From contig CP150551.1 in the NCBI GenBank assembly GCA_049487715.1, positions 806,001-870,000 on the forward strand: a DNA stretch of 64,000 nt. The letters are read 5' to 3'. Of this stretch, positions 19,417 through 28,279 are shown in pieces; position 1 is the first letter of the stretch, and each line of letters starts with the position of its first letter. This stretch comes from Pycnococcus provasolii (lineage: Eukaryota; Chlorophyta; Pseudoscourfieldiophyceae; Pseudoscourfieldiales). Made by a program: the position numbers and the translations under genes. The notes under the pieces were generated by a model. It worked only from the letters and a program-made list of their open reading frames with translations, was not told where the DNA came from and made no database searches.

Positions 19417-20646
19417 ATGATGTCTGTTTGTAGTAGAAGTCCTCTTAAGAGCTGTGCTCAGGGTCAGAGGCATCGTGGTGCTCGCAATAGCCTCTGGTCT
19501 CGCTCCTCCTCGTCATCGTCATCGTCATCGTCATCGCGGCGATCACTCACCGCGTGCGCAGCGATGAAAGTCACGCTCCTTCCAGGGGATGGTATCGGAC
19601 CCGAAATCATGGATGTCGCCGTTGACGTACTCAACACAATCGCAACCAAGCACGACCTGACGTTCGACTTCACGACAAAACTTGTCGGAGGCGCCGCCAT
19701 CGACGAACACGGATGCCCGCTGCCCGACGATACGCTCGACTCGTGCAAGGCGTCAGACAGCGTGCTGCTCGCAGCCATCGGAGGATACAAGTGGGACAGC
19801 CTGCCGTCCAACGACAAGCCGGAGCGAGGACTACTCAACCTGCGTGCGGGACTAGGCGCGTTCGCGAACCTACGGCCTGCCGTTGTGCTCCCGCAGCTTG
19901 CTGACGCGTCCACGCTCAAGCCGGAGGTGGTCAGCGGTGTCGACATCATGGTCGTGCGCGAGCTTACGGGAGGAATTTACTTCGGCGAACCCAAGGGGTT
20001 CGGCGTTAGCGACAAGCCGGGCATGGAAGGGTCACGGACGGGATACAACACCGACGTGTACTGCGAGAAGGAGATCGAGCGACTCGCGCGTGTTGGATAC
20101 GCCGTTGCGCGCAAGCGTGGCTCCAAGGTGTGTTCCGTCGACAAGGCGAACGTGCTCGAGGTGAGCCAGCTGTGGCGAGAGGTTGCGCAGCGCGTGCGCG
20201 ACGAGGAGTTCCCTGACATCGAGCTCAGCCACATGTACGTCGACAACGCCGCAATGCAGCTCGTGCGCAACCCGAAGCAGTTCGACACGATGATCACCGG
20301 CAACATTTTCGGCGACATTCTGTCCGACGAAGCTTCCATGATCTGCGGCTCCATTGGCATGCTCCCCTCCGCGTCCATCGGCGAGGACGGACCCGGTCTG
20401 TTTGAGCCTATCCATGGATCTGCGCCGGATATCGCCGGGCAGGATATCTCCAACCCGCTCGCCATGATCTTGTCCGCTGCGATGATGCTTCGCTACGACC
20501 TCAACCAGGAGGCGGCGGCGGATCAAATCGAGAAGGCGGTGGAGAAGACTCTCGACGACGGATACCGAACTGTCGACCTCATGTCTGAGGGAATGAAGCA
20601 GGTGGGATGCCGCGAGATGGGCGACATGGTGCTCGAGCGCCTCTAA
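19417..20646 (+). CDS. LEUB: 3-isopropylmalate dehydrogenase, plastid-type
   Basis: NAD-dependent oxidative decarboxylation of 3-isopropylmalate, the third step of leucine synthesis. ATG 19417 (409 residues); the GTG 18 nt upstream is ignored. About 45 residues of Arg/Ser-rich leader, including a polySer run, precede the enzyme, which begins [14 protein letters not shown]. This fits a plastid transit peptide. Substrate and metal residues are all visible: [23 protein letters not shown] with the catalytic Lys, [12 protein letters not shown], and the NAD-binding [14 protein letters not shown]. The combination marks IPMDH rather than isocitrate dehydrogenase. TGTAA is at 20658-20662, 12 nt after the stop. 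The gene converges with NECAP, 55 bp apart. Confidence 0.95.
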   Translation: MMSVCSRSPLKSCAQGQRHRGARNSLWSRSSSSSSSSSSSRRSLTACAAMKVTLLPGDGIGPEIMDVAVDVLNTIATKHDLTFDFTTKLVGGAAIDEHGCPLPDDTLDSCKASDSVLLAAIGGYKWDSLPSNDKPERGLLNLRAGLGAFANLRPAVVLPQLADASTLKPEVVSGVDIMVVRELTGGIYFGEPKGFGVSDKPGMEGSRTGYNTDVYCEKEIERLARVGYAVARKRGSKVCSVDKANVLEVSQLWREVAQRVRDEEFPDIELSHMYVDNAAMQLVRNPKQFDTMITGNIFGDILSDEASMICGSIGMLPSASIGEDGPGLFEPIHGSAPDIAGQDISNPLAMILSAAMMLRYDLNQEAAADQIEKAVEKTLDDGYRTVDLMSEGMKQVGCREMGDMVLERL

Positions 20647-20701
20647 GCACACACGAATGTAACTCGAAAGATGTGCGGTTAACTTTACAACGGGTTGGTT
20701 T

Positions 20702-21496
20702 TTAGTCGAACGTCGCCCAGCCCGTCTCACCTTTATCGTCCTCGCCGCCAAAACTTGCGAAGAACGAAGACGACGTCGTCGTTGCAGGAGGCGCAGGAAC
20801 TGTGGTGGTGGGTGCGGCAGGCTGTTGTGGCGGCGGCTGTGGAGGTGGTGCAAGCACAGGCGGTGGTGCAAGCGTAGGAGGTGCCAAAGAAGCCAACGAA
20901 GCCTCTGTCGTGCCACCACCACCTTCGCCACCACGGCGGAGTAGCCTTGAGTTGACACGAATTGTCTGCCCTTCGCCGAGGGCGAATCGGTTTGGCTCCT
21001 CCACAGGCTGCTCCATCGTCTCGCTGTCTCCGCCTTGCCGCTCCGCGGTCGTGTTAGCGAATTGGCTTTCTCTGCGGCATCTCTTTTCGTGGTCCTGCAG
21101 CGCCGAGGAGAAGTCAAACGCCTGCGACCTCTCTGGGAAGTTGAGTCCGACGAACACGTGGTTCACTTCCTTCCCCGTTTTCTCGTCAACGGAAGCGAGT
21201 CTGACGACGAAGTTTCTGCTCGAGTCTGCCGCAGGTTCGACGCACGCGTTCCTCCTGCCTAGAGGTATGGGGCACGCCGCGAACAGTTCGCCCGTCTGCA
21301 CGTTTTCGAATCGCACGGTGGCGAGTTCCCCCTTGGCCATGATTCGCACGCGCCCTTCGAAGATTCGGTCAGCGACGCGCCACGTTCCGGATGCGTGTCC
21401 CGTGGGTCCTCTCTGCGGTATGGGCATATATAGTGACACGCCGGACGTGATCATGAGCGTGTATTCGACCTCTTCTTCAGCATGAGACGAAGCCAT
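20702..21496 (-). CDS. NECAP: NECAP-family clathrin adaptor accessory protein
   Basis: Adaptor-associated factor that binds AP-2/AP-1 and tunes clathrin coat assembly in endocytosis. ATG 21496 (264 residues); the open frame continues upstream from a TTG but without homology. The PHear domain spans about residues 8-165: YTLMITSGVSLYMPIP, the Trp-Arg-Val-Ala-Asp element, DSSRNFVVR, VFVGLNFPERSQAFDF and ALQDHEKRCRRE. EGQTIRVN follows. The C-terminal third is Pro/Ala-rich and ends GWATFD, so the tail carries the WxxF motif that binds adaptor ear domains. A TGTAA complement (20685-20689) lies 13 nt past the stop. Confidence 0.92.
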   Translation of the reverse strand: MASSHAEEEVEYTLMITSGVSLYMPIPQRGPTGHASGTWRVADRIFEGRVRIMAKGELATVRFENVQTGELFAACPIPLGRRNACVEPAADSSRNFVVRLASVDEKTGKEVNHVFVGLNFPERSQAFDFSSALQDHEKRCRRESQFANTTAERQGGDSETMEQPVEEPNRFALGEGQTIRVNSRLLRRGGEGGGGTTEASLASLAPPTLAPPPVLAPPPQPPPQQPAAPTTTVPAPPATTTSSSFFASFGGEDDKGETGWATFD

Positions 21497-22147
21497 CAAG
21501 CCAGCAGCCTGGGGAATGCATGCAGGGAAGCTGCGGCCGGCCGATGCCTCGCCCGCCAGCTTGCCTTGCCTTGCGCCCACGGAACCTTTCCCGATCACGG
21601 AGCCTGACACTCTGACAGGGAGTGGCAAGAGAGAACTTGCAATGTGGACTTGTAAGATGGTACATTACTGTACTGTATTGCAAAAAGAAGATCCATGGGA
21701 GGTTGGCAAGGTGGTATGTAACTATGTATGATGGTACAAGCAGAGTGGTACTGTACATACAAGCTGTTCATACCACTAGAACTGCAGAGTCTCTTGTGAC
21801 TTGTCGAGTTCTCTTCTTTTGTTGATGTGCAGGTATTCAACAGTTCAACAGTTCAACTTGCACCTTGCTGCACGGTGTTGCTGCAACTCTTTGCTGCAAC
21901 TCTTGTTTAGCATTATTTGGTATTTGGTAAAGTTTACAGTACGTGCGTGCACTCTCCGACGCGCCCGCCCGGCTGATTTTTCCCCGTTCGGCTGACCTAC
22001 CGGGTACCTTTCCTTTCCCGTCGTCTCGTCTCCGCAGGCGAGCTTTGAGCTTTCCAGACTCTTTCCAGCAGTCGCCTCCTCTGCTCCGCTTTAACTTGAA
22101 GAAGTCAACGAACGTCATTACCACTTCTTCTTCTTCATCAACTGGTG
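21497..22147. promoter_or_regulatory. Divergent promoter region, NECAP / channel-DHAR fusion
   Basis: AT-rich stretch with TACTGTA/TACAGTA copies near 21667 (two overlapping), 21750 and 21935. A repeated CAACAGTTCAACAGTTCAAC occurs at 21839-21858, and CTTTGCTGCAACTCTT-type duplication near 21885. No gene supported. Confidence 0.45.
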
Positions 22148-25100
22148 ATGCGTGGTGGTGGTGTGCGAGTCGCGCCTTCGTCTTCGGACCCAGAATATAG
22201 TAATGCGTCCTTGGACGCTGCGTCCTCGTCTTCAAGCCTTCAAGCAGCCTCAACATCAACCTCGTCAACATCAACGCCGGCCGGGGCGATATCCGAAGAT
22301 GTTGTCTCCGCGCAAGGAGGAGGGCGGGGAGTCAAGGTGGCGTCTCTCGTAAAAGGAAAGGGAGGGGCAGGAAACGGAGCGCTTGTTGCCGCGTCCAAGT
22401 CGTTCCTCGAGGACAGACGGCGAAATGGTGAAGAAATTCAGGGCGCGCAGACGCCAGCGTGGACGCGTGCCGCTTGGCAAGCTGCGGGTGCGCACGCAAA
22501 GGCGGAGAAGGCAAACAACGCAGGCGCGAAGATGAAGTCGTTGCGGGAGGTGGCTGTAAGAGCGAGACTCAAAGCGAGCGTCGACTCCGCCAAGGAGCTC
22601 TTCCGCAAGGCGCGCCTGAAGACAAAAGAAGAGTCGGCGGCAAGAGGCTCGCGCGGCGTGACCATGTCCGCAGGTTACATTTACTTTCTTGTGCTCGAGT
22701 CGTCGTGGGGCTTCTGCGGCCTGATGTCGATAATTATGTACGGCGTTGCCATCGTCATTTGCACAGCTATGTCCTATCCTGTGGATGTCGTCAACACCAC
22801 CGCTGACATGGAAAGCGACGCTGGGAAGCCTGAGGCGACCAAAATCATGCTTGCGATTCGATATGCAACGGCGCACGTTATCACCATGGGTTTTGGAACC
22901 GTGTATCCCGCTTCGGACGCCGCTTACGCCGTCGCGTACCTCAGTCAGCTCGCCGGCGTGATTGTCAACGTGTTCGTGTTTGCCGCAGTACTTGCCAAGT
23001 TCCAAAAGCCGCAGGCAGATCTCGTCTGGTGTGCGAGGGCGGTCATCTGCAAGCGCGACGGTATCCCCACCTTGCTGATCCGCGTTGCAAATCTACGCTG
23101 CCACACTCTCTTCAACCCGACCATACGCGCAACTCTGCTGACGCGACACGTTACAGACGAGGGAGAAGGATACATGCGGAAGGACGAACTCGAGGTTCCG
23201 CAGCCGTCGACCATCTCTGGCGTGCACACAATCGCACACACAATTGACGAATCTTCTGCGCTCTATGCCCATATGTACGCGGTTATGGATGATGACAGTG
23301 ACGACGAAGAAGAGCACTGGCTATTGCACGTCACGTTCACAGCGACCGATCCAATTTATGGTGCAGACCTTTCTGCGGTCACTACGTACGACAAAGACGG
23401 CGTTCTTCAAGATTCACGGTTCGCGGATGTGATTCAAACCGGCAGCAACGGAAAGGCGTACATCGACTGGGCAAATTTTGATCAAATCATTCCAGCATTG
23501 GAATCCTCACCCGTCGCGTCGCCTTTGAGTGCTCTTACACAAAGTCCAGCAGATGACCTCAACACCTCATCTCACGATTCCACCAAAAACGCGACAACTT
23601 CACTAGCTAATGCAAAAGAGCAGCACACAGAAACAATCAAAGCCCAAACAACGACTGCACATTATAAAAACCCTGAAGACGATCCGCTCTGGCCGTTCCC
23701 TCTGCCGCCGCCGCCGCCGATCACGCCGCCGATGGCGGGCGTGCCTCGCAAGGCTGTGCTGTCGCACCGCGCGTCGTACGGCGCAGGCGCGGTCGTCGAC
23801 GGCGAGAGCCCGCTGGGCCCGCTGGTACCGTTCTGTCCGTACTGCATGCGTCTGGGTCTGATTCTGGCGGAGGCGCGCGTGCCGTTCGAGACGTACATGA
23901 TCGACAGCACGAACAAGGCGTCGTGGTTCTTGGAGGCGTTCCCGGCTGGGACGACGCCTGCGATCCAGGGCACGCCGGGCGGCACGTCGACTGGCGAGTG
24001 GGTTGGCGAGTTCGAGACGATCTTGAAGAACGCGAGCGATCAGAACCCGCAGGTGGCTGCGGTGGCACGCGTGCGCAACACCGCGCTGACGGTGGAGCGC
24101 GTGCAGGCGCTCGGCGGCGCGATGTCGTACGGTCTGTGGCTGACTCTGGTCGCGGAGTCGACATGCGAGTCCGCGTCGGGCTTCATCGCGTTCACGCGCG
24201 GCGGCGCGGGCCTGGAGGAGGTATCTGGCGAGAGCGGCGCGTCTCTGCGCGATCGCGCGATCGAAGGCGCGTTATCCGCGCTGCGCGAGGCGGAGTCGGC
24301 GGTATCGTCGTGCGCGGGTCCGTTCCTGGCGGGAGACGCGCCTGATCTCGTGGACGTGTACCTGTCGTCGATGCTCCACTTTTCTCGCATCTGCTTGGAG
24401 ATCGGTCTGCACAAGCTTCCTCAGGGCGCATGCAGTCTCGCCGATCTCGGATGTCCGTCTCTGCAGAGGTACCTGGAAGCGTGGGTGAAGCGCGAGTCAT
24501 GGGGCTACTCGTACAAGTCGACATCTCTGGACGAGAACAGCGCGGCGTCTGCTCGCGTGGCTGCGGACATGATCGCGACGAGCGCACCGGACGTGTGCGG
24601 GGAGGACGTGATGTACCCGGTGATGTGTCGAGCACGCCGTAGGGACTCGGCATACCAGAAGGCAATACGTGATATTCTTAAGAAAGCAGTAGTGTCCGGC
24701 ATCACGGAAGAAGACGATGATTGCGACGAAGCACTTATACCGTTTCCACTGCCGCCGCCGCCGCCGATCACGCCGCCGATGGCGGGCGTGCCTCGCAAGG
24801 CTGTGCTGTCGCACCGCGCGTCGTACGGCGCAGGCGCGGTCGTCGACGGCGAGAGCCCGCTGGGCCCGCTGGTACCGTTCTGTCCGTACTGCATGCGTCT
24901 GGGTCTGATTCTGGCGGAGGCGCGCGTGCCGTTCGAGACGTACATGATCGACAGCACGAACAAGGCGTCGTGGTTCTTGGAGGCGTTCCCGGCTGGGACG
25001 ACGCCTGCGATCCAGGGCACGCCCGGCGGCACGTCGACTGGCGAGTGGGTTGGCGAGTTCGAGACGATCTTGAAGAACGCGAGCGATCAGAACCCGCAGG

Positions 25101-28100
25101 TGGCTGCGGTGGCACGCGTGCGCAACACCGCGCTGACGGTGGAGCGCGTGCAGGCGCTCGGCGGCGCGATGTCGTACGGTCTGTGGCTGACTCTGGTCGC
25201 GGAGTCGACATGCGAGTCCGCGTCGGGCTTCATCGCGTTCACGCGCGGCGGCGCGGGCCTGGAGGAGGTATCTGGCGAGAGCGGCGCGTCTCTGCGCGAT
25301 CGCGCGATCGAAGGCGCGTTATCCGCGCTGCGCGAGGCGGAGTCGGCGGTATCGTCGTGCGCGGGTCCGTTCCTGGCGGGAGATGCGCCTGATCTCGTGG
25401 ACGTGTACCTGTCGTCGATGCTCCACTTTTCTCGCATCTGCTTGGAGATCGGTCTGCACAAGCTTCCTCAGGGCGCATGCAGTCTCGCCGATCTCGGATG
25501 TCCGTCTCTGCAGAGGTACCTGGAAGCGTGGGTGAAGCGCGAGTCATGGGGCTACTCGTACAAGTCGACATCTCTGGACGAGAACAGCGCGGCGTTTGCT
25601 CGCGTGGCTGCGAACATGATCGCGACGAGCGCACCGGACGTGTGCGGCGAGACGTCCGACATGTATGCAATCATGTCCCGCGCTCGTCGCAAGGATCGCG
25701 CGTATTTGAAGGCGGTGGGCGCATACGAACCTCGGTGGGAGGCTGCGGAGGAGGCACCGCAATCTCCTCCGAAGCCGAACGCTCCTCGTCTCGCGGTGAT
25801 TGCCGTACGTGCCTCGTATGGTCATGGATCTGGTATCGACGGCACATGTCCGAAGGGCCCGGTGATGCCGTATTGCATTCATTGCACTCGCTTGAGCTTG
25901 ATACTATGCGAGGCAGATGTGCCCGTCGAGCTTGTGCTGCTGGACGACGCGACGTTCCGTGATGGTTGGTTCAAGACGGCATATCCAAAGCTGCAGACTC
26001 CCGCGATGCAGGGCACACCTGGCGGGTTGGAGAGTAGTGAATGGGTCGGCGACTTCGCCAGTCTGCTGGATCGCGCGAAGGAGCAAAATCCGCGCGTGGG
26101 TGCGATGACAGAGCAGCGCGGACCAGCCTCCGTAGAAGACGTGAAGCGTCTCGGCGACCGGCTGAAGTATGCGCTGATCGGCATACGGCTGATTGGCACG
26201 AAAACGACGCGAGGCAAGGAGTTCCTGTCCGAATGCCTCAGCACCGCTGGGCTTGACTTCACTACTCCAGATGACCTACTTCGCGACATGGTGGTGACCG
26301 CTGCTTTGGAGGCGGTGCACGAGATTGATGCGCTGATCACGAGCACGCCAGGTGCGTTCCTGGGTGGCGACAAACCCGACATCGCGGACGTCTTCCTGGC
26401 TCCGATGTTGCTCTACACTCACAATCTCCTTGAGAGCGGTATTGCGGCGTTGCCGCAGCAGCCTTGCGGTTTTGCACAGCTCGGTGGTGCTCCGGTGCTT
26501 TCTTATTTAGACGCTTGGACACAACGTCCGTCATGGTTTACTTCTTTCCGCACGACGTCCATGGTCAATGCGGCTCTACTTCGTCCTCTGGTATCTCGAT
26601 TGGTTGATCTAGCCCCCGATGCATATTCGACAGAGGAGATGGCGGTGTGCCTGACAATTCTTCGCCGAAAGGATCCAGTGTATGCGCAAGCTATCCAATC
26701 GAGGGGGCTGCAGTGCACCATTCCTGATGCCACAGACGACGCTTCGACAACGCAAAAGCCTGTCTCAGACATGGCACTGTGCAAGCCTGAAGACGATCCG
26801 CTCTGGCCGTTCCCTCTGCCGCCGCCGCCGCCGATCACGCCGCCGATGGCGGGCGTGCCTCGCAAGGCTGTGCTGTCGCACCGCGCGTCGTACGGCGCAG
26901 GCGCGGTCGTCGACGGCGAGAGCCCGCTGGGCCCGCTGGTACCGTTCTGTCCGTACTGCATGCGTCTGGGTCTGATTCTGGCGGAGGCGCGCGTGCCGTT
27001 CGAGACGTACATGATCGACAGCACGAACAAGGCGTCGTGGTTCTTGGAGGCGTTCCCGGCTGGGACGACGCCTGCGATCCAGGGCACGCCCGGCGGCACG
27101 TCGACTGGCGAGTGGGTTGGCGAGTTCGAGACGATCTTGAAGAACGCGAGCGATCAGAACCCGCAGGTGGCTGCGGTGGCACGCGTGCGCAACACCGCGC
27201 TGACGGTGGAGCGCGTGCAGGCGCTCGGCGGCGCGATGTCGTACGGTCTGTGGCTGACTCTGGTCGCGGAGTCGACATGCGAGTCCGCGTCGGGCTTCAT
27301 CGCGTTCACGCGCGGCGGCGCGGGCCTGGAGGAGGTATCTGGCGAGAGCGGCGCGTCTCTGCGCGATCGCGCGATCGAAGGCGCGTTATCCGCGCTGCGC
27401 GAGGCGGAGTCGGCGGTATCGTCGTGCGCGGGTCCGTTCCTGGCGGGAGACGCGCCTGATCTCGTGGACGTGTACCTGTCGTCGATGCTCCACTTTTCTC
27501 GCATCTGCTTGGAGATCGGTCTGCACAAGCTTCCTCAGGGCGCATGCAGTCTCGCCGATCTCGGATGTCCGTCTCTGCAGAGGTACCTGGAAGCGTGGGT
27601 GAAGCGCGAGTCATGGGGCTACTCGTACAAGTCGACATCTCTGGACGAGAACAGCGCGGCGTTTGCTCGCGTGGCTGCGAACATGATCGCGACGAGCGCA
27701 CCGGACGTGTGCGGGGAGGACGCGATGTACCCGGTGATGTGTCGAGCACGTCGTAGGGACTCGGCATACCAGAAGGCAATTCGAGCTGTCTTGATGCCAA
27801 CGATGCCGACGGACATGGGTGATGTGGCATCGATGACATCGAAAGAAGCTCCAACTTCTGAATCTGATGCTACGAGTTCGAAGAAAGAATCTGTTTCACT
27901 GTCTTCAGATACGCGGACGGAGTCGAACGACAAAGCAAGTTCCAAAAGTCTCGCTACCGCACCAGTCGTGGGAGTTCCTGTTCCTTTAGATGCTGCTTCT
28001 AGGAATTCGGGCGAACAAGCGAGTGTGTCGGGCGCAGTTTCTGCGAAGAAGGTGCTTAAGAGGCGTAAATCGATGAAGTCGAAATCGAAAACGAACGCTG

Positions 28101-28114
28101 CCATCTGCATATGA
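22148..28114 (+). CDS. Inward-rectifier-type K+ channel fused to four DHAR/CLIC-like GST domains
   Basis: A single 1988-residue frame from ATG 22148. Residues 1-170 are disordered and basic. TM1 is about 177-210. The pore has ITMGFGTVYP with the GFG filter at 248-250. TM2 (about 262-286) ends VFVFAAVLAKFQKP as in Kir channels, with Asn274 at the rectification-site position. The Kir cytoplasmic domain follows (LIRVANLRCHTLFNPTIRA; HTIDESSALY; SNGKAYIDWANFDQI). From about residue 515 there are four modules of about 345 residues. Each has a thioredoxin-fold half resembling dehydroascorbate reductase (VPFETYMI, WFLEAFPAGTTPAIQ) and a helical GST-C half (GPFLAGDAPDLVDVYLSSML). Active sites are CPYC at 563, 913 and 1601, and CIHC at 1243. 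Modules 1, 2 and 4 are nearly identical. I infer a redox- or glutathione-responsive channel subunit. TGTAA is at 28166-28170. Confidence 0.9.
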   Translation: MRGGGVRVAPSSSDPEYSNASLDAASSSSSLQAASTSTSSTSTPAGAISEDVVSAQGGGRGVKVASLVKGKGGAGNGALVAASKSFLEDRRRNGEEIQGAQTPAWTRAAWQAAGAHAKAEKANNAGAKMKSLREVAVRARLKASVDSAKELFRKARLKTKEESAARGSRGVTMSAGYIYFLVLESSWGFCGLMSIIMYGVAIVICTAMSYPVDVVNTTADMESDAGKPEATKIMLAIRYATAHVITMGFGTVYPASDAAYAVAYLSQLAGVIVNVFVFAAVLAKFQKPQADLVWCARAVICKRDGIPTLLIRVANLRCHTLFNPTIRATLLTRHVTDEGEGYMRKDELEVPQPSTISGVHTIAHTIDESSALYAHMYAVMDDDSDDEEEHWLLHVTFTATDPIYGADLSAVTTYDKDGVLQDSRFADVIQTGSNGKAYIDWANFDQIIPALESSPVASPLSALTQSPADDLNTSSHDSTKNATTSLANAKEQHTETIKAQTTTAHYKNPEDDPLWPFPLPPPPPITPPMAGVPRKAVLSHRASYGAGAVVDGESPLGPLVPFCPYCMRLGLILAEARVPFETYMIDSTNKASWFLEAFPAGTTPAIQGTPGGTSTGEWVGEFETILKNASDQNPQVAAVARVRNTALTVERVQALGGAMSYGLWLTLVAESTCESASGFIAFTRGGAGLEEVSGESGASLRDRAIEGALSALREAESAVSSCAGPFLAGDAPDLVDVYLSSMLHFSRICLEIGLHKLPQGACSLADLGCPSLQRYLEAWVKRESWGYSYKSTSLDENSAASARVAADMIATSAPDVCGEDVMYPVMCRARRRDSAYQKAIRDILKKAVVSGITEEDDDCDEALIPFPLPPPPPITPPMAGVPRKAVLSHRASYGAGAVVDGESPLGPLVPFCPYCMRLGLILAEARVPFETYMIDSTNKASWFLEAFPAGTTPAIQGTPGGTSTGEWVGEFETILKNASDQNPQVAAVARVRNTALTVERVQALGGAMSYGLWLTLVAESTCESASGFIAFTRGGAGLEEVSGESGASLRDRAIEGALSALREAESAVSSCAGPFLAGDAPDLVDVYLSSMLHFSRICLEIGLHKLPQGACSLADLGCPSLQRYLEAWVKRESWGYSYKSTSLDENSAAFARVAANMIATSAPDVCGETSDMYAIMSRARRKDRAYLKAVGAYEPRWEAAEEAPQSPPKPNAPRLAVIAVRASYGHGSGIDGTCPKGPVMPYCIHCTRLSLILCEADVPVELVLLDDATFRDGWFKTAYPKLQTPAMQGTPGGLESSEWVGDFASLLDRAKEQNPRVGAMTEQRGPASVEDVKRLGDRLKYALIGIRLIGTKTTRGKEFLSECLSTAGLDFTTPDDLLRDMVVTAALEAVHEIDALITSTPGAFLGGDKPDIADVFLAPMLLYTHNLLESGIAALPQQPCGFAQLGGAPVLSYLDAWTQRPSWFTSFRTTSMVNAALLRPLVSRLVDLAPDAYSTEEMAVCLTILRRKDPVYAQAIQSRGLQCTIPDATDDASTTQKPVSDMALCKPEDDPLWPFPLPPPPPITPPMAGVPRKAVLSHRASYGAGAVVDGESPLGPLVPFCPYCMRLGLILAEARVPFETYMIDSTNKASWFLEAFPAGTTPAIQGTPGGTSTGEWVGEFETILKNASDQNPQVAAVARVRNTALTVERVQALGGAMSYGLWLTLVAESTCESASGFIAFTRGGAGLEEVSGESGASLRDRAIEGALSALREAESAVSSCAGPFLAGDAPDLVDVYLSSMLHFSRICLEIGLHKLPQGACSLADLGCPSLQRYLEAWVKRESWGYSYKSTSLDENSAAFARVAANMIATSAPDVCGEDAMYPVMCRARRRDSAYQKAIRAVLMPTMPTDMGDVASMTSKEAPTSESDATSSKKESVSLSSDTRTESNDKASSKSLATAPVVGVPVPLDAASRNSGEQASVSGAVSAKKVLKRRKSMKSKSKTNAAICI
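23672..24666 (+). repeat. DHAR-module repeat, copy 1
   Basis: Matches copy 4 (26786-27780) over the same 995 bp with only scattered differences, including the upstream CCTGAAGACGATCCGCTCTG joint. It differs from copies 2 and 4 at the codons giving Ser/Asp instead of Phe/Asn near its end (GCGTCTGCTC versus GCGTTTGCTC). Confidence 0.95.
24764..25650 (+). repeat. DHAR-module repeat, copy 2
   Basis: Almost identical to 23714-24600 at an exact offset of 1050 bp. Identity stops abruptly just after GACGTGTGCGG, and the next 80 bp encode a different linker. Confidence 0.95.
26786..27780 (+). repeat. DHAR-module repeat, copy 4
   Basis: Almost identical to copy 1 at an exact offset of 3114 bp, and shares the GCGTTTGCTC / GCTGCGAACATG variants with copy 2. 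The diverged module (copy 3, about 25780-26700) lies between copies 2 and 4. Confidence 0.95.
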
Positions 28115-28279
28115 TGGAGATGGCAAAACAGATACATGTACAATAGTTAATTGAGACGAACTAGCTGTAAAATAATAAGTTGCAAAAAAAAGATAAAGCC
28201 AATTCCCAGACTCCATACCTCAACGAGCGGCCTTAAGGTTATAGAAAAGCGACGGTTCCGTTGGGTTACATACAAATCT

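Noticed and set aside
24721-25392. Repeated alternative frames (124-223 codons) inside the channel-DHAR gene
   Set aside because: They recur at the same offset in every module because the modules are nearly identical; the Kir/DHAR frame explains all of them.
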